This document shows positions 29,298-39,398 of a stretch of 64,000 nucleotides of DNA, piece by piece. Source of the DNA: Colwellia sp. M166 (lineage in GTDB: Bacteria > Pseudomonadota > Gammaproteobacteria > Enterobacterales > Alteromonadaceae); NCBI RefSeq assembly GCF_024585285.1, contig NZ_CP040755.1, forward strand, positions 2,852,001-2,916,000, given 5' to 3'. Numbering within the stretch: position 1 is the first letter of the stretch; each line of letters begins with the position of its first letter. The position numbers and the translations under genes were made by a program. The notes below the pieces were generated by a model that searched no databases, was not told the origin of the DNA, and saw only the letters and a list, made by a program, of their open reading frames with translations.

Positions 29298-30152
29298 TTA
29301 TGTACTTTCAATGGGTAAGTCACGGTGACGAGATTGCACGTCTTTACGCTCTTTACGCATATTATTGGCTAATAATTCTGCAATATATACTGAGCGATGC
29401 TTACCGCCAGTACAGCCAATAGCGATGGTAATATAGCTACGATTATTACGTTCTAAATGCGGTAACCAAGTCATCATAAAGCTGTTAATTTGCCAAATAA
29501 ACTTAGTCACTATCGCTTGGCTAGCAAGGAAATCTTGTACTGGCTTATCTAAGCCGGTATAGTCTTTTAGCTCTTTATCCCAAAATGGATTAGGTAAAAA
29601 TCGGGCATCAAAAACATAGTCGGCATCTTGCGGCACACCATGTTTGAAACCAAATGATTCAAAGACCACCACCATAGAACCTGATGTTTTACCCAAAATA
29701 CGTTCTCTGACTAAGTCGGCAAGTTGATGTGGTGATAGTTGACTGGTATTGATATATAAGTGTGCTCGACTAGCGATCGGTTCCAGCAGTTTTTTCTCTA
29801 AGGCAATAGCTTGGTCTAAAGCAATGTTTTGCTTAATCAATGGGTGTAAACGTCGAGTTTCACTAAATCGACGGATCAGGTCGCTATCATCTGCATCCAA
29901 ATAGAGTAGGTTTAACTCGACAGCACTCGGCAGGTAATCAATAATTTCAGGCACATCGTTAGGATCTTTCGGTAAGTTGCGAACATCGATACTTACCGCA
30001 ACATTTTCATAATCATTGATGACCGTATGGGTTAATGCCGGTAGTAAATTAACTGGAATATTGTCGACACAGTAATAGCCTAAATCTTCTAAAACACGCA
30101 GTGCGACACTTTTGCCGGAGCCAGATCGGCCACTTACAATAATTAATTTCAT
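29298..30152 (-). CDS. rapZ: RNase adapter protein RapZ
   Basis: A 284-residue P-loop protein. Walker A is GRSGSGKS (residues 8-15), and a second nucleotide-binding segment lies in RNLPKDP. The C-terminal domain carries IGCTGGKHRSVYIAE, the conserved binding site used for RNA and amino-sugar sensing. In E. coli RapZ presents the small RNA GlmZ to RNase E and so tunes glucosamine-6-phosphate synthase, linking to cell-wall supply (murA is in this neighbourhood). It sits between ptsN (7 bp) and ptsO. Confidence 0.95.
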   Translation of the reverse strand: MKLIIVSGRSGSGKSVALRVLEDLGYYCVDNIPVNLLPALTHTVINDYENVAVSIDVRNLPKDPNDVPEIIDYLPSAVELNLLYLDADDSDLIRRFSETRRLHPLIKQNIALDQAIALEKKLLEPIASRAHLYINTSQLSPHQLADLVRERILGKTSGSMVVVFESFGFKHGVPQDADYVFDARFLPNPFWDKELKDYTGLDKPVQDFLASQAIVTKFIWQINSFMMTWLPHLERNNRSYITIAIGCTGGKHRSVYIAELLANNMRKERKDVQSRHRDLPIEST

Positions 30153-30159
30153 CCGTGCT

Positions 30160-30612
30160 TTAACTCGCTTGTTGGATTAACTGAAAAAGCTCTTGGTTAG
30201 TTTTACATTGACGTACCTGTTTGCAAAACTGTTTGTTACGAAAAATTGTCGCAATACTTTGAAGGGTGCACAGATGATTTTGGCATTCTTCTTCAGGTAC
30301 AAACAAGGCAATAAAAATATCTACGGGACGATGATCAATAGCATCAAAATTAATCGCTTCTTCTATGGTGATAACCACAGCAATTGGCTGTGTGGCATCA
30401 CTTAAGCGGCCATGAGGTATAGCAATGCCATTACCTATACCTGTTGAGCCCATTCGTTCACGTTTAACTAAGCTCTCTAATAGTTGAAAAGTGTCGTGAT
30501 TTGCCAATTTTTCAGCAGCAAGACTACTTAAATATTCTAAAATACGTTTTTTACTTGCAGCCGGTACTGCACAAATAGTGCAGTCCGGAGTTAAGATATC
30601 TTGCAACTTCAT
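30160..30612 (-). CDS. ptsN: Nitrogen-regulatory PTS protein EIIA-Ntr
   Basis: A 150-residue EIIA of the fructose/mannitol type. The phosphorylation site is His67 in GIGNGIAIPHGRLSDA. PtsN takes phosphate from NPr and, by its phosphorylation state, regulates potassium uptake and other targets. No IIB or IIC domains are attached, as expected for the regulatory branch. Between hpf (29 bp) and rapZ. Confidence 0.95.
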   Translation of the reverse strand: MKLQDILTPDCTICAVPAASKKRILEYLSSLAAEKLANHDTFQLLESLVKRERMGSTGIGNGIAIPHGRLSDATQPIAVVITIEEAINFDAIDHRPVDIFIALFVPEEECQNHLCTLQSIATIFRNKQFCKQVRQCKTNQELFQLIQQAS

Positions 30613-30641
30613 AAACTTATAAGACCTAATGTGGTGCTACG

Positions 30642-30929
30642 CTAATGCTTGTTAATCTTGCCTTTGTACTTCAAGATTTGGCGATCTAGCTTATCAATTA
30701 AAGCATCAATTGATGCATACATATCATTGTTTTCTGCTTTAGCATGGACCTCAGTGCCACTTAAATGGACAGTGGATTCGGCAATTTGATTGAGCTTCTC
30801 GACTGTTAATACGACATGTACATTGTTGATGTGATCAAAATGACGTTCTAGCTTTTCAAATTTGCCATTAACATAATCACGTAATGAATCGGTAACGTCG
30901 ACATGGTGTCCGGTAAGATTAATTTGCAT
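30642..30929 (-). CDS. hpf: Ribosome hibernation-promoting factor, short form
   Basis: A 95-residue YfiA/HPF-fold protein starting MQINLTGHHVDVTDSLRDYV and ending in a lysine-rich tail, with the basic groove segment LDRQILKYKGKINKH. The short form acts together with RMF to form 100S ribosomes in gammaproteobacteria; whether rmf exists here cannot be seen. Its position directly after rpoN is the conserved one. Confidence 0.94.
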   Translation of the reverse strand: MQINLTGHHVDVTDSLRDYVNGKFEKLERHFDHINNVHVVLTVEKLNQIAESTVHLSGTEVHAKAENNDMYASIDALIDKLDRQILKYKGKINKH

Positions 30930-30965
30930 ATGCTGCTGTCCTCTTTTACGGGTGAGTAAGTTGGC

Positions 30966-32474
30966 CTAGAGTAGGCTTTTACGTTGATTTGATGGCGGTA
31001 TAGAGAGCGATTCACGATATTTAGCAATGGTCCGCCTTGCGACTTTGATACCTTGCTCGGCTAAAATATCTGCCATTTTGCTATCACTTAAAGGTTTTGC
31101 AGGTATTTCAGCAGCAACAAGTTTTTTGATTAATTCACGAATTGCAGTCGATGAACACTCACCACCATTTTCAGTGCTAACATGACTTGAAAAGAAATAT
31201 TTCAGCTCGAAAATCCCTCTAGGCGTGTGCATATACTTTTGCGTCGTCACCCGTGAGATTGTTGATTCATGCATATCAACAGCTTCGGCAATATCGTTTA
31301 ATACCATCGGACGCATAGCTTCTGGACCATGTTCAAAAAATCCTTGCTGGCGTTGCACAATACAGTTTGACACTTTTAATAGCGTATCGTTTCTGCTCTC
31401 TAAGCTTTTGATAAACCATTTAGCTTCTTGTAAATTCGAGCGGATAAACTGACTATCAGTGGATGATTTCATGGTGCGAGACATCGCCGCATATTGCTGA
31501 TTTACCGATAACTTAGGTGCAGTATCAGGGTTGAGCTCTACCGTCCAACGGCCGTTTTTCTTTTCAACAGAGACATCAGGAATGACATATTGTTCTTCGC
31601 TTTTTATCACGCTATCGCCTGGGCGAGGATCTAAAGATTGTATCAGGCGAATAACTTCGCGTAATTGATCTTCTTTTAAGCGTAATTTTCGCATTAACTG
31701 GCGGTAATCTCGATTGCCGAGTAATTCAATATATTCAGTTACGGCTAACTTACTTTCCGCTAACCAAGGGGTATCTTTAGCGAATTGATTAAGTTGAATC
31801 AGTAGGCATTCAGGAATTGAACGAGCAGCAACACCTACGGGGTCAAACATGTTAATGCGCTTTAGTACTACTTCAACTTCGTCAAGCTCAACATCTTCAA
31901 TGCCGACACTTTCTAAGATATCTTCTGCTGAAACGGTTAAGTAACCTGCTTCATCAATGGCTTCAATAATGGCAATAGCAATGGTTTTATCGGTATCGCT
32001 AAAGGGCGTGAGTTCCATTTGCCAAATTAGGTGATCTTGTAATGAATCTTTTGTTTCACCTTGGTAGGTATAATCTTCTGATGCCGGTCCAACACCGCCA
32101 CTACTTGCACCAGCACTAAAGTTGTCATCCCAAGTAGTATCACTATTAAGTTCTTCGGGAATATCGGTTTTGGCTAGGCCTTCTGAGGAGCTAATTTCAT
32201 CGATCGTTGGTGCTGAATCTTCACTGCCATCTGAGGATGACATTGCTGTATCTTCACTAACACCAGCAGAAAAGGCTTCCTCTAAATGGTCAGGGGTACT
32301 TTCCGAGCTATTATCAGCAGTTTCATCAACTTCAAGCAAAGGATTACTTTCAAGTGCCTCTTGAATTTCTTGCTGTAGATCCAGAGTAGATAATTGCAAC
32401 AGTTTGATCGCCTGCTGCAATTGCGGGGTCATCGTTAACTGTTGTCCGATACGGAGTTGCAGAGTAGGACGCAT
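30966..32474 (-). CDS. rpoN: RNA polymerase sigma-54 factor
   Basis: A 502-residue sigma factor. Region I is the glutamine/leucine-rich N-terminus ([20 protein letters not shown]) that contacts activators. Region II (about 50-150) is acidic and Ser-rich, longer than in E. coli. The core-binding and HTH domains follow, and the RpoN box [10 protein letters not shown], which recognises the -24 element, lies near the C-terminus. It heads the rpoN-hpf-ptsN-rapZ-ptsO series, 60 bp after lptB. Confidence 0.97.
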   Translation of the reverse strand: MRPTLQLRIGQQLTMTPQLQQAIKLLQLSTLDLQQEIQEALESNPLLEVDETADNSSESTPDHLEEAFSAGVSEDTAMSSSDGSEDSAPTIDEISSSEGLAKTDIPEELNSDTTWDDNFSAGASSGGVGPASEDYTYQGETKDSLQDHLIWQMELTPFSDTDKTIAIAIIEAIDEAGYLTVSAEDILESVGIEDVELDEVEVVLKRINMFDPVGVAARSIPECLLIQLNQFAKDTPWLAESKLAVTEYIELLGNRDYRQLMRKLRLKEDQLREVIRLIQSLDPRPGDSVIKSEEQYVIPDVSVEKKNGRWTVELNPDTAPKLSVNQQYAAMSRTMKSSTDSQFIRSNLQEAKWFIKSLESRNDTLLKVSNCIVQRQQGFFEHGPEAMRPMVLNDIAEAVDMHESTISRVTTQKYMHTPRGIFELKYFFSSHVSTENGGECSSTAIRELIKKLVAAEIPAKPLSDSKMADILAEQGIKVARRTIAKYRESLSIPPSNQRKSLL

Positions 32475-32534
32475 TTACGTTTTCTTTTCCCTGTTCAAAG
32501 ACATTATTATTGTGCCGTTGTAGTTTGTTACTCA

Positions 32535-33266
32535 CTATAGCGTGAATTGTTCACCAAGGTATACATCTCTTACATGCTGATTCGCAAGAATTTGATTAGC
32601 ATCACCTTCAGCAATAAGTTCGCCATGACTAACAATATAGGCGTGCTCACAAACATCGAGTGTTTCTCGTACATTGTGGTCGGTGATCAAAATGCCAATA
32701 CCACGTTCTTTTAAGTGTAGGATAATTTTTTTTATATCACCTACTGAAATAGGGTCAACACCTGCAAAGGGCTCATCAAGTAAGATAAATTTTGGTTCCG
32801 CTGCTAAAGCGCGTGCTATTTCAACGCGTCGGCGTTCACCACCCGATAAGCTCATGCCTAAGTTATCTTTGATATGGCTAATGTTGAACTCTTCTAGCAG
32901 ATGTTCAAGTTTCTCTTCTCTTTCGATATCATTGAGAGTTTTGCGAGTTTGTAAAATGGCCATGATGTTGTCATAAACCGAAAGCTTACGAAAAATTGAT
33001 GCTTCTTGAGGTAAGTAGCCGATACCTTTACGTGCGCGTTCGTGCATCGGTAATAAAGTTAAGTCTTCATCATTTAAAACAATGGAGCCGCTATCATTGT
33101 TGACTAAACCGACAATCATATAAAAAGAGGTCGTTTTGCCAGCACCGTTCGGTCCTAATAAGCCAACAATTTGTCCAGCAGAGACCTTCATACTGACGTT
33201 TTTAACTACTTTTCGGCCTTTATAGGCTTTTGCTAGACCGGTTGCGGATAATGTTGAAGTTGCCAT
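32535..33266 (-). CDS. lptB: Lipopolysaccharide export ATPase LptB
   Basis: A 243-residue cytoplasmic ABC ATPase. Walker A is GPNGAGKTT (38-46), the signature is [15 protein letters not shown], and Walker B is [13 protein letters not shown] with the following switch histidine in [11 protein letters not shown]. It powers the LptFG complex that pulls LPS from the inner membrane onto the LptC-LptA bridge. It abuts lptA (stop and start adjacent). Confidence 0.96.
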   Translation of the reverse strand: MATSTLSATGLAKAYKGRKVVKNVSMKVSAGQIVGLLGPNGAGKTTSFYMIVGLVNNDSGSIVLNDEDLTLLPMHERARKGIGYLPQEASIFRKLSVYDNIMAILQTRKTLNDIEREEKLEHLLEEFNISHIKDNLGMSLSGGERRRVEIARALAAEPKFILLDEPFAGVDPISVGDIKKIILHLKERGIGILITDHNVRETLDVCEHAYIVSHGELIAEGDANQILANQHVRDVYLGEQFTL

Positions 33267-33812
33267 CTACTCTTGTTTATCCTTTGATTTTTCTAGTTGC
33301 TCAGTTTTATTTTTAGGTTGTAAAACCGTCTCAACCTTGGCATTTTCTAAGCTTTCAGCATTGACATATTCAGTGTCAAAATTATAAGTAATTTTATTAC
33401 CGCTCACTTCGCTGCCTTCTTGACGTAATAAGGCATTACCTGAAATGACGACAATATTCATCGCTGGTTCATAACGGATTTCGTTGGCTTGTAAGTTGAT
33501 TGGACTACCATCTTGCAGGGTTTGCTCAAATGTTGCTGGTGAGCCTTTAGCAATATAAATTTTATTATCGTTTTCTTCTTGAGTGATGACCTGAACTAAT
33601 TCAGCATGTATTTTAAGCGTGCCTTGAGAAATAATGACATTATCAATATAACTGAATATTTTGTTCTTCAGATCGGCTGCTTGGCGTGAAGAAGAAATTT
33701 TAATTTCTTGCTCAACATCAAACTTTTCAGCACTTGCTGCAGGGACTAATAAAAGTAGCGCCGCTAAGAAAGTTAATTTAGTTGTTAGTTTTTTTATAAA
33801 TGGTTTGTACAT
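33267..33812 (-). CDS. lptA: LPS periplasmic bridge protein LptA
   Basis: A 181-residue OstA-like protein with a signal peptide (basic n-region KPFIKKLTTK, hydrophobic core LTFLAALLLLVP, cleavage after ASA). The mature part is beta-rich and contains LQANEIRYEPAMNIVVISGNA, matching the jellyroll strands that carry LPS across the periplasm. The start overlaps the end of lptC by 35 bp, so the genes are coupled. A charged tail (KNKTEQLEKSKDKQE) follows the fold. Confidence 0.92.
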   Translation of the reverse strand: MYKPFIKKLTTKLTFLAALLLLVPAASAEKFDVEQEIKISSSRQAADLKNKIFSYIDNVIISQGTLKIHAELVQVITQEENDNKIYIAKGSPATFEQTLQDGSPINLQANEIRYEPAMNIVVISGNALLRQEGSEVSGNKITYNFDTEYVNAESLENAKVETVLQPKNKTEQLEKSKDKQE

Positions 33813-34344
33813 GTTCGGTCAATGTCATCTGTGTTGTGTTTAAGTCTACAATTAATCCTGAGCCATACATAGTAAATCCTTTACCTAATATTAAGATAGT
33901 TTGCTCTGAGCTGATAATATTAGTTTTCAAGTCCATTTCTAAATTTTTTCCGTGTACTTCCTGTATCAAACTTTCTTCATCAGTGGCGATTAAACGTACG
34001 CGATTTTTTAATTTTACTCGGTTGTTACCATACAAGGTGCCTTCGTTGGCGGTAATTTGCCAAGTGGGTTTGTTGTTTTTTGGATATAAAGTGTATTGTG
34101 GATACTCAAAGTGTGTGACCTCTAATTGCGCATAATGTTCCATTCGTTGTGCTTCAACATTGTAAGCTAATGCGCCCGATGCTTTATAAATGTCACTGTT
34201 GAGATTCTCAGCAATAAATTCAGGGTTACTCGTGCTGTCGAGAATGTTGCTTGTTTCTTCTTGCACGCTATACCATTCAAGCAGTCCATAAGTCGAAACG
34301 GCTATGATAAATAAGATTATTGTCGCAAGATAAATTCGGCTCAT
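33778..34344 (-). CDS. lptC: LPS export inner-membrane anchor LptC
   Basis: A 188-residue bitopic protein with one N-terminal membrane helix (IYLATIILFIIAVSTYGLL, residues 4-22) and a periplasmic jellyroll domain (YPQYTLYPKNNKPTWQITAN and onward). It docks LptBFG to LptA. Overlaps kdsC by 4 bp and lptA by 35 bp in the conserved kdsC-lptC-lptA-lptB order. Confidence 0.92.
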   Translation of the reverse strand: MSRIYLATIILFIIAVSTYGLLEWYSVQEETSNILDSTSNPEFIAENLNSDIYKASGALAYNVEAQRMEHYAQLEVTHFEYPQYTLYPKNNKPTWQITANEGTLYGNNRVKLKNRVRLIATDEESLIQEVHGKNLEMDLKTNIISSEQTILILGKGFTMYGSGLIVDLNTTQMTLTEHVQTIYKKTNN

Positions 34345-34886
34345 ATACTCGCGCCTGTAGCCGCCGCTAAGGTGTTTTGACTTTGCATTATTAGATCACA
34401 AGTTTCTCGTACGGCACCAAAACCCCCTCGGGTATAAGTAATATAGTGACAGAGTTTTAATATCGCAGGATGCGCGTCATTAACAGCAATACTTAAACCC
34501 ACATAGTTAAGGCAGTCAAAATCTGGCATATCATCACCAATGTAAGCGACTTGCTCAGGTGTTAATTTTAATGCCGCCATCATGGCTTTTAATGCTGGGA
34601 GTTTATTTTCTTCACCTTGGACTATGTGTTTAACATTTAATGCACTCATGCGGGTCTGTACTATGTTAGATTTTCTGCCGGTGATCACGGCAACATCAAC
34701 ACCACTAGCACCTAAAGCTTTGATGCCATAGCCATCTTTAGTATGGAAAGCTTTTAATTCTTCGCCATTATTACCTAAATAAATACGGCCATCTGAAAAA
34801 ACGCCATCAATATCGCAAACAAAGAGTTTAATCTTTTGTGCTTTATGCCAAACACTGGGTGTAACGTTTCCGTACAGGCTATCCAA
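34341..34886 (-). CDS. kdsC: 3-deoxy-D-manno-octulosonate 8-phosphate phosphatase KdsC
   Basis: A 181-residue HAD phosphatase. Nucleophile Asp25 and acid/base Asp27 are in FVCDIDGVFSDG. Motif II is VAVITGRKS and motif IV is IGDDMPDFDCL. Without a cap domain and at this length it fits the tetrameric KdsC family, which releases KDO for LPS core assembly. It follows kdsD with a 1-bp gap. Confidence 0.94.
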   Translation of the reverse strand: MDSLYGNVTPSVWHKAQKIKLFVCDIDGVFSDGRIYLGNNGEELKAFHTKDGYGIKALGASGVDVAVITGRKSNIVQTRMSALNVKHIVQGEENKLPALKAMMAALKLTPEQVAYIGDDMPDFDCLNYVGLSIAVNDAHPAILKLCHYITYTRGGFGAVRETCDLIMQSQNTLAAATGASI

Positions 34887-34887
34887 T

Positions 34888-35853
34888 TTATAGCACTCCA
34901 GATTTTAATAAGTCATGCATATTCATCGCACCAATCGGTTGATTATTGTCATTAACAATAATCAAGCCATTAATTTTTTTGTCTTCCATAATTTTTAGTG
35001 CTTCAGCAGCCAGCATATCTTGCTTCGCAACATAAGGATTCTTGGTCATAACACTGGTAATACTGTCTTGGTGAATATCAATTTTTGCATCTAAAATACG
35101 GCGTAAATCACCATCGGTAAATAGCCCCATCAGCTGACTATTGTCATCAATAATAGCTGTCATGCCTAAACCTTTCAGAGACATTTCAACTAAAGCATCT
35201 TTTATTTTAGCGCTTTTTGCTACGGTTGGTAGGCGCTCGTCTTTATGCATAATATCCGTTAAACGCAATAATAATCTTTTCCCTAAACTGCCACCAGGGT
35301 GAGATAAAGCAAAGTCATCGGCGGTAAAACCACGAGCATTTAATAGCGCAACCGCAAGGGCATCTCCCATCACTAAAGTTGCTGTGGTGCTAGAGGTTGG
35401 TGCTAACCCTAGAGGGCAAGCTTCTTGCGATACTTTGACGCAAACATGCGTGTCGGCAAGCTGTGCTAATGTTGAATCAGGGTTACCGGTCATGGCAATA
35501 AGCTTAGCCCCTAATCGCTTGATGACGGGAATAATAGCTAATACTTCGCCGGTTTCGCCAGAATTAGAGATAGTTAATACCACATCATCTATGGTGATCA
35601 TGCCAAGATCGCCATGGCTTGCTTCACCAGGATGGACAAAAAATGATGGTGTACCTGTACTGGCCAGTGTTGCAGCAATTTTACCGCCAATGTGGCCAGA
35701 TTTTCCCATACCAATTACGATGACCCGGCCTTGGCAGTTGAACATTAATTCACCAGCCTTAACGAAGTCGTCATCAATAAATTGTGTTAATTCAGCAATA
35801 GCCTGTTGCTCAATTTTAATGACGTTTTGTGCTAACTGCTTAAAGTTTTTCAT
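34888..35853 (-). CDS. kdsD: D-arabinose 5-phosphate isomerase KdsD
   Basis: A 321-residue protein with an N-terminal SIS sugar-isomerase domain (RVIVIGMGKSGHIGGKIAATLASTG and SNSGETGE) and two C-terminal CBS repeats (about 205-321). It converts ribulose 5-phosphate to arabinose 5-phosphate, the first KDO precursor. Adjacent to kdsC and to yrbG, the standard arrangement. Confidence 0.94.
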   Translation of the reverse strand: MKNFKQLAQNVIKIEQQAIAELTQFIDDDFVKAGELMFNCQGRVIVIGMGKSGHIGGKIAATLASTGTPSFFVHPGEASHGDLGMITIDDVVLTISNSGETGEVLAIIPVIKRLGAKLIAMTGNPDSTLAQLADTHVCVKVSQEACPLGLAPTSSTTATLVMGDALAVALLNARGFTADDFALSHPGGSLGKRLLLRLTDIMHKDERLPTVAKSAKIKDALVEMSLKGLGMTAIIDDNSQLMGLFTDGDLRRILDAKIDIHQDSITSVMTKNPYVAKQDMLAAEALKIMEDKKINGLIIVNDNNQPIGAMNMHDLLKSGVL

Positions 35854-35869
35854 TGCTATAGACCAATCA

Positions 35870-36850
35870 TTAAGTTTTAAGTTGACTGAAAAGTAAAATT
35901 TGATAGCCGATAAATACTGCTAACAATAGTAAACCTTTCGCGCGTGTGATGCGAAATTTTCCGCTACGACTAAAACAAAGCAGAAAGAGTAAGAAAGTTG
36001 TTGCTAGCATATATGGAGCATCGCGAGAGGCCGCTGCTTGGTCAATATTACCAGGTGAAATTAAGCCCGCTAGCGATAGTACGGCAAGAATATTAAAGAT
36101 ATTTGAGCCAATAATATTTCCCAAAGCCAGATCGTCTTCTTTTTTAATAATACTCATAATACTGGCTGCTAGTTCAGGTAAACTAGTACCAACAGCAATG
36201 ACGGTTAAACCTATGACCAAGTCACTAATACCAAAAGCTTTGGCAATAAAAATTGAAGAGTCGACAAGAAATGTTGCACTTAATGGCAAAAAGATAATGC
36301 CGAAAACTAACCAAATGACTGAACGTCGAGTACTGACGGCCTCCGGCACTTCTTGCTCGGCTTCTAAGACCATTTTATCGTCTATAGGGTTTTGTTTTGC
36401 CCGCTTTAAAGTAACGAACAGTAAGGTAGCAATATAAAGTACAAAACCGATGATCAGTATCAAGCCTTCATTAAAGCTAAAGTGGCTGTTGGCCAACATG
36501 TAAGTTGCGATAGCAGTAACAATTAAAATAAGCGGGATTTCACGTTTGATGGTGGAAGACGAAACAGATAAAGGGTGAAATAAGGCCGTTAAACCTAACA
36601 CTAACGCTATATTGGTAATATTGGAACCAATAGCATTACCGACAGCAGTATCGGGGTTACCTTGTAAAGAAGCGGTTGCTGCGATCATCATTTCGGGGGC
36701 TGAAGAGCCCATTGCGACAATAGTTAAACCAATGATCATGGGAGATATACCAAGATTTCGTGCTAATGATGAGGCACCAAATACAAATTTGTCTGCACTC
36801 CACACTAAGATAATTAGTGAAAGTAGTAAGATCAAAATTTGGATGAACAT
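35870..36850 (-). CDS. yrbG: Calcium/sodium antiporter YrbG (CaCA family)
   Basis: A 326-residue membrane exchanger with about ten helices in two inverted halves. Each half has an alpha-repeat: GLTIVAMGSSAPEMM in the first and GLTVIAVGTSLPELA in the second, with GNAIGSNITN and GNIIGSNIFN following. These repeats hold the ion-binding Glu residues. First gene of the leftward yrbG-kdsD-kdsC-lptCAB run, divergent from mlaF. Confidence 0.93.
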   Translation of the reverse strand: MFIQILILLLSLIILVWSADKFVFGASSLARNLGISPMIIGLTIVAMGSSAPEMMIAATASLQGNPDTAVGNAIGSNITNIALVLGLTALFHPLSVSSSTIKREIPLILIVTAIATYMLANSHFSFNEGLILIIGFVLYIATLLFVTLKRAKQNPIDDKMVLEAEQEVPEAVSTRRSVIWLVFGIIFLPLSATFLVDSSIFIAKAFGISDLVIGLTVIAVGTSLPELAASIMSIIKKEDDLALGNIIGSNIFNILAVLSLAGLISPGNIDQAAASRDAPYMLATTFLLFLLCFSRSGKFRITRAKGLLLLAVFIGYQILLFSQLKT

Positions 36851-37297
36851 TCAAAGCTCCTGTTTGGCTAAGGTAATAAGTAGCACGTTTTACTCGTTGC
36901 TAATGATGAAATAAAAAGAGGAATTGTAAACCATTGATGATAACCGATGACAGCCCATTTATATTTATTTTGCTAACATTATGTTGAGCAAAAGCCATTA
37001 TAAACTTTTTCTGCTATTATTGGCACGTGCATTGATAATAAAATCATTAAAAAATAAATTTGTCAGGGTTTAATTTTCATCTGAAGTATTAGCACTTTGT
37101 GAACGTTCAAACTTAAGTGACGGAAATAGATATTCATAAAGCCTTTCTTACACTTAATTACACTTAATTACATTTACATACTTTTACTTACGTTTTTACT
37201 ACTAAATATTTGCTAATTTCTAATGACTGAGATGTTACGCTGCGGTAGAATTCGGTGACATAAGACAATAATTAACAGTGATGTTATCCCAAGCAAT
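36851..37297. other. Divergent control region between yrbG and the mla operon
   Basis: 447 bp with no gene. It must hold promoters for both envelope operons. It contains TGGCAC-N5-TTGAT (37021-37036), one base short of a sigma-54 site, and a 10-bp periodic AT-rich array (37151-37200), both described separately. No clean sigma-70 pair stood out. The mlaF ATG at 37298 has no strong ribosome site. Confidence 0.5.
37151..37200. repeat. Imperfect 10-bp tandem repeat, five units
   Basis: CACTTAATTA occurs twice in perfect register (37151-37170), followed by the diverging units CATTTACATA, CTTTTACTTA and CGTTTTTACT. The exact 10-bp period puts A/T tracts on one face of the helix, as in intrinsically curved DNA. 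It lies about 100 bp before the mlaF start. Confidence 0.55.
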
Positions 37298-38107
37298 ATG
37301 TCCGAAATTTTAGTTGATATCAAAAATATGACCTTTAAGCGTGACGAACGTGTTATCTATGATGGCATCAGTTTGTCGATTCCTAAAGGTAAAATTACGG
37401 CAATAATGGGTCCTAGTGGTATTGGTAAGACCACTTTACTGCGGCTAATTGGTGGCCAAATTAAACCAGAGTCTGGACAAATCTTATTTGACGGTCATGA
37501 TATTCCCCAATTGTCACGTAGCAATCTATATGAAGTACGTAAACGTATGAGTATGCTCTTTCAAAGTGGCGCTTTGTTCACCGATATGAGTGTGTACGAC
37601 AATATTGCCTTTCCGATTCGTGAGCATACGGAACTATCAGAAGACATCATTGAAAAAATGGTGTTAATGAAATTAGAAGCGGTTGGCTTACGTGGTGCAA
37701 GAGATTTACGACCGAGTGAATTATCTGGCGGTATGGCGCGACGCGCTGCACTCGCTCGTGCCATTGCTTTAGATCCTGAACTTATTCTCTATGATGAACC
37801 CTTTGCTGGCCAAGACCCTATTTCTATGGGAGTGATTGTGCGCTTGATTCAAGACTTAGGACAAGCATTAGGGTTAACCTCTGTGGTGGTTTCTCATGAT
37901 GTACCTGAAGTGATGAGCATCGCCGATTATATATATATTATCGCAGAACAAAAAATTATTGGTCAGGGCACGCCAGAAGAAATTTATCAACAAACGTCAC
38001 CGCTAGTACAGCAGTTTGTTAAAGGCGAAGCCGATGGTCCTGTGCCATTTCATTTTCCAGCAGCGCCTTATCGTGAAGAATTAATTGCTCGAGGTATCAA
38101 GCAGTGA
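37298..38107 (+). CDS. mlaF: Phospholipid transport ATPase MlaF
   Basis: A 269-residue ABC ATPase of the Mla system, which uses ATP to move phospholipids between outer and inner membranes and keep outer-leaflet asymmetry. Walker A is GPSGIGKTT (38-46), the signature is [15 protein letters not shown], and Walker B is [13 protein letters not shown]. The C-terminal extension ([17 protein letters not shown]) is typical of MlaF. Its stop overlaps the GTG start of mlaE by 4 bp. Confidence 0.95.
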   Translation: MSEILVDIKNMTFKRDERVIYDGISLSIPKGKITAIMGPSGIGKTTLLRLIGGQIKPESGQILFDGHDIPQLSRSNLYEVRKRMSMLFQSGALFTDMSVYDNIAFPIREHTELSEDIIEKMVLMKLEAVGLRGARDLRPSELSGGMARRAALARAIALDPELILYDEPFAGQDPISMGVIVRLIQDLGQALGLTSVVVSHDVPEVMSIADYIYIIAEQKIIGQGTPEEIYQQTSPLVQQFVKGEADGPVPFHFPAAPYREELIARGIKQ

Positions 38108-38880
38108 AGCAATTGCAAATTTTTGGTCGAACCATCATTGGCCAGGTCGCTGGCTTAGGCCGTGCTTTACTGATGCTAGCATCAGCCTTATTTCATATAC
38201 CGAGCCCACGTAAAGGCTTTCCTTTACTGCTTAATCAACTCTACTCCGTAGGCGTGTTGTCACTAGTCATTATTTTAGTGTCAGGTATGTTTATCGGCAT
38301 GGTATTGGCTTTGCAAGGCTATACTATACTGGTTGGCTATGGCGCAGAGGCAAGTTTAGGGCCAATGGTGGCGTTGTCATTATTGCGAGAATTGGGCCCT
38401 GTGGTGGCGGCTTTGCTATTTGCAGGTCGAGCTGGCTCAGCATTGACTGCGGAAATAGGTTTAATGAAGGCAACCGAGCAACTGTCGAGTCTGGAAATGA
38501 TGGCTGTAGATCCTTTACGTCGTGTTGTTGCTCCGCGCTTTTGGGCGGGTTTTATTAGTTTACCCTTGTTAGCGGCTATATTCTCTGCGGTCGGTATTCT
38601 AGGAGCACACCTTGTTGGCGTTGACTGGCTTGGTGTTGATAGCGGTACCTTTTGGTCTGTTATGCAGGCGCAAGTGTCATTTGAGAAAGATATTTTAAAT
38701 GGCATTATTAAAAGTTTAGTGTTTGCTTTTGTTGTTACTTGGATAGCGGTTTATAAAGGGTATTCTTGTGAGCCAACCTCTGAAGGCATAAGTCGCGCAA
38801 CAACCTCAACGGTAGTGCAATCATCACTATTAGTTTTAGGTTTAGATTTTGTTTTAACTGCTTTAATGTTCACAAATTAG
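38104..38880 (+). CDS. mlaE: Phospholipid transport permease MlaE
   Basis: A 258-residue permease with about five membrane helices. Family segments include [39 protein letters not shown] and the C-terminal [18 protein letters not shown]. It forms the membrane core of MlaFEDB. Starts at GTG overlapping mlaF. Confidence 0.95.
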   Translation: MKQLQIFGRTIIGQVAGLGRALLMLASALFHIPSPRKGFPLLLNQLYSVGVLSLVIILVSGMFIGMVLALQGYTILVGYGAEASLGPMVALSLLRELGPVVAALLFAGRAGSALTAEIGLMKATEQLSSLEMMAVDPLRRVVAPRFWAGFISLPLLAAIFSAVGILGAHLVGVDWLGVDSGTFWSVMQAQVSFEKDILNGIIKSLVFAFVVTWIAVYKGYSCEPTSEGISRATTSTVVQSSLLVLGLDFVLTALMFTN

Positions 38881-38925
38881 TGAGCGCGGTTATTTAATTA
38901 GATATTTTTGAATTTGGTGGAAGAC

Positions 38926-39396
38926 ATGGTGTCGAAAAAAATAGAGTTATTGGTTGGGCTATTCGCGGTTATTGGTATTGCGGCATTATTAATGTTGGCA
39001 TTAAAAGTAGCTGATAGTGGCATCTCCGGCAATGGTAATACTTACCAGTTATATGCAAAGTTTGACAACATTGGCGGCTTAAAAGTGCGCTCGCCAATAA
39101 AAGTCGGTGGTGTTGTTGTTGGACGTGTCAGTGACATTTCATTGGACAGTGAAGACTATACGCCAGTGGTTACATTGGATATTTATGCGGAATATAACAA
39201 CTTCTCAGAAGCCACTTCAGTTTCCATTTTAACTGCTGGCTTATTAGGTGAACAATACATCGGCTTGTTACCTGGTTTTATTGATGTTTCAGTTGACACC
39301 TTACAGCCAGGTGACTTTATTGAAGATACAAAACCCGCATTGATACTAGAAGAATTAATTGGTCAGTTTTTGTTTAGTCAAGGGAGTGGTGATTAA
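38926..39396 (+). CDS. mlaD: Phospholipid-binding MCE protein MlaD
   Basis: A 156-residue inner-membrane-anchored MCE protein with one N-terminal helix (LLVGLFAVIGIAALLMLAL) and an MCE domain (YAKFDNIGGLKVRSPIKVGGV, split by strand boundaries). It forms the hexameric ring through which lipids pass. An upstream in-frame TTG (38908) would add six residues; I choose the ATG at 38926 because it follows GGTGGAAG at a normal distance and gives a family-like N-terminus (MVSKKIELLVG). Confidence 0.93.
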   Translation: MVSKKIELLVGLFAVIGIAALLMLALKVADSGISGNGNTYQLYAKFDNIGGLKVRSPIKVGGVVVGRVSDISLDSEDYTPVVTLDIYAEYNNFSEATSVSILTAGLLGEQYIGLLPGFIDVSVDTLQPGDFIEDTKPALILEELIGQFLFSQGSGD

Positions 39397-39398
39397 TT

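Noticed and set aside
32350..32535. 61-codon frame between lptB and rpoN (minus strand)
   Set aside because: It overlaps the rpoN start in another frame, and its composition and lack of a ribosome site indicate a chance frame.
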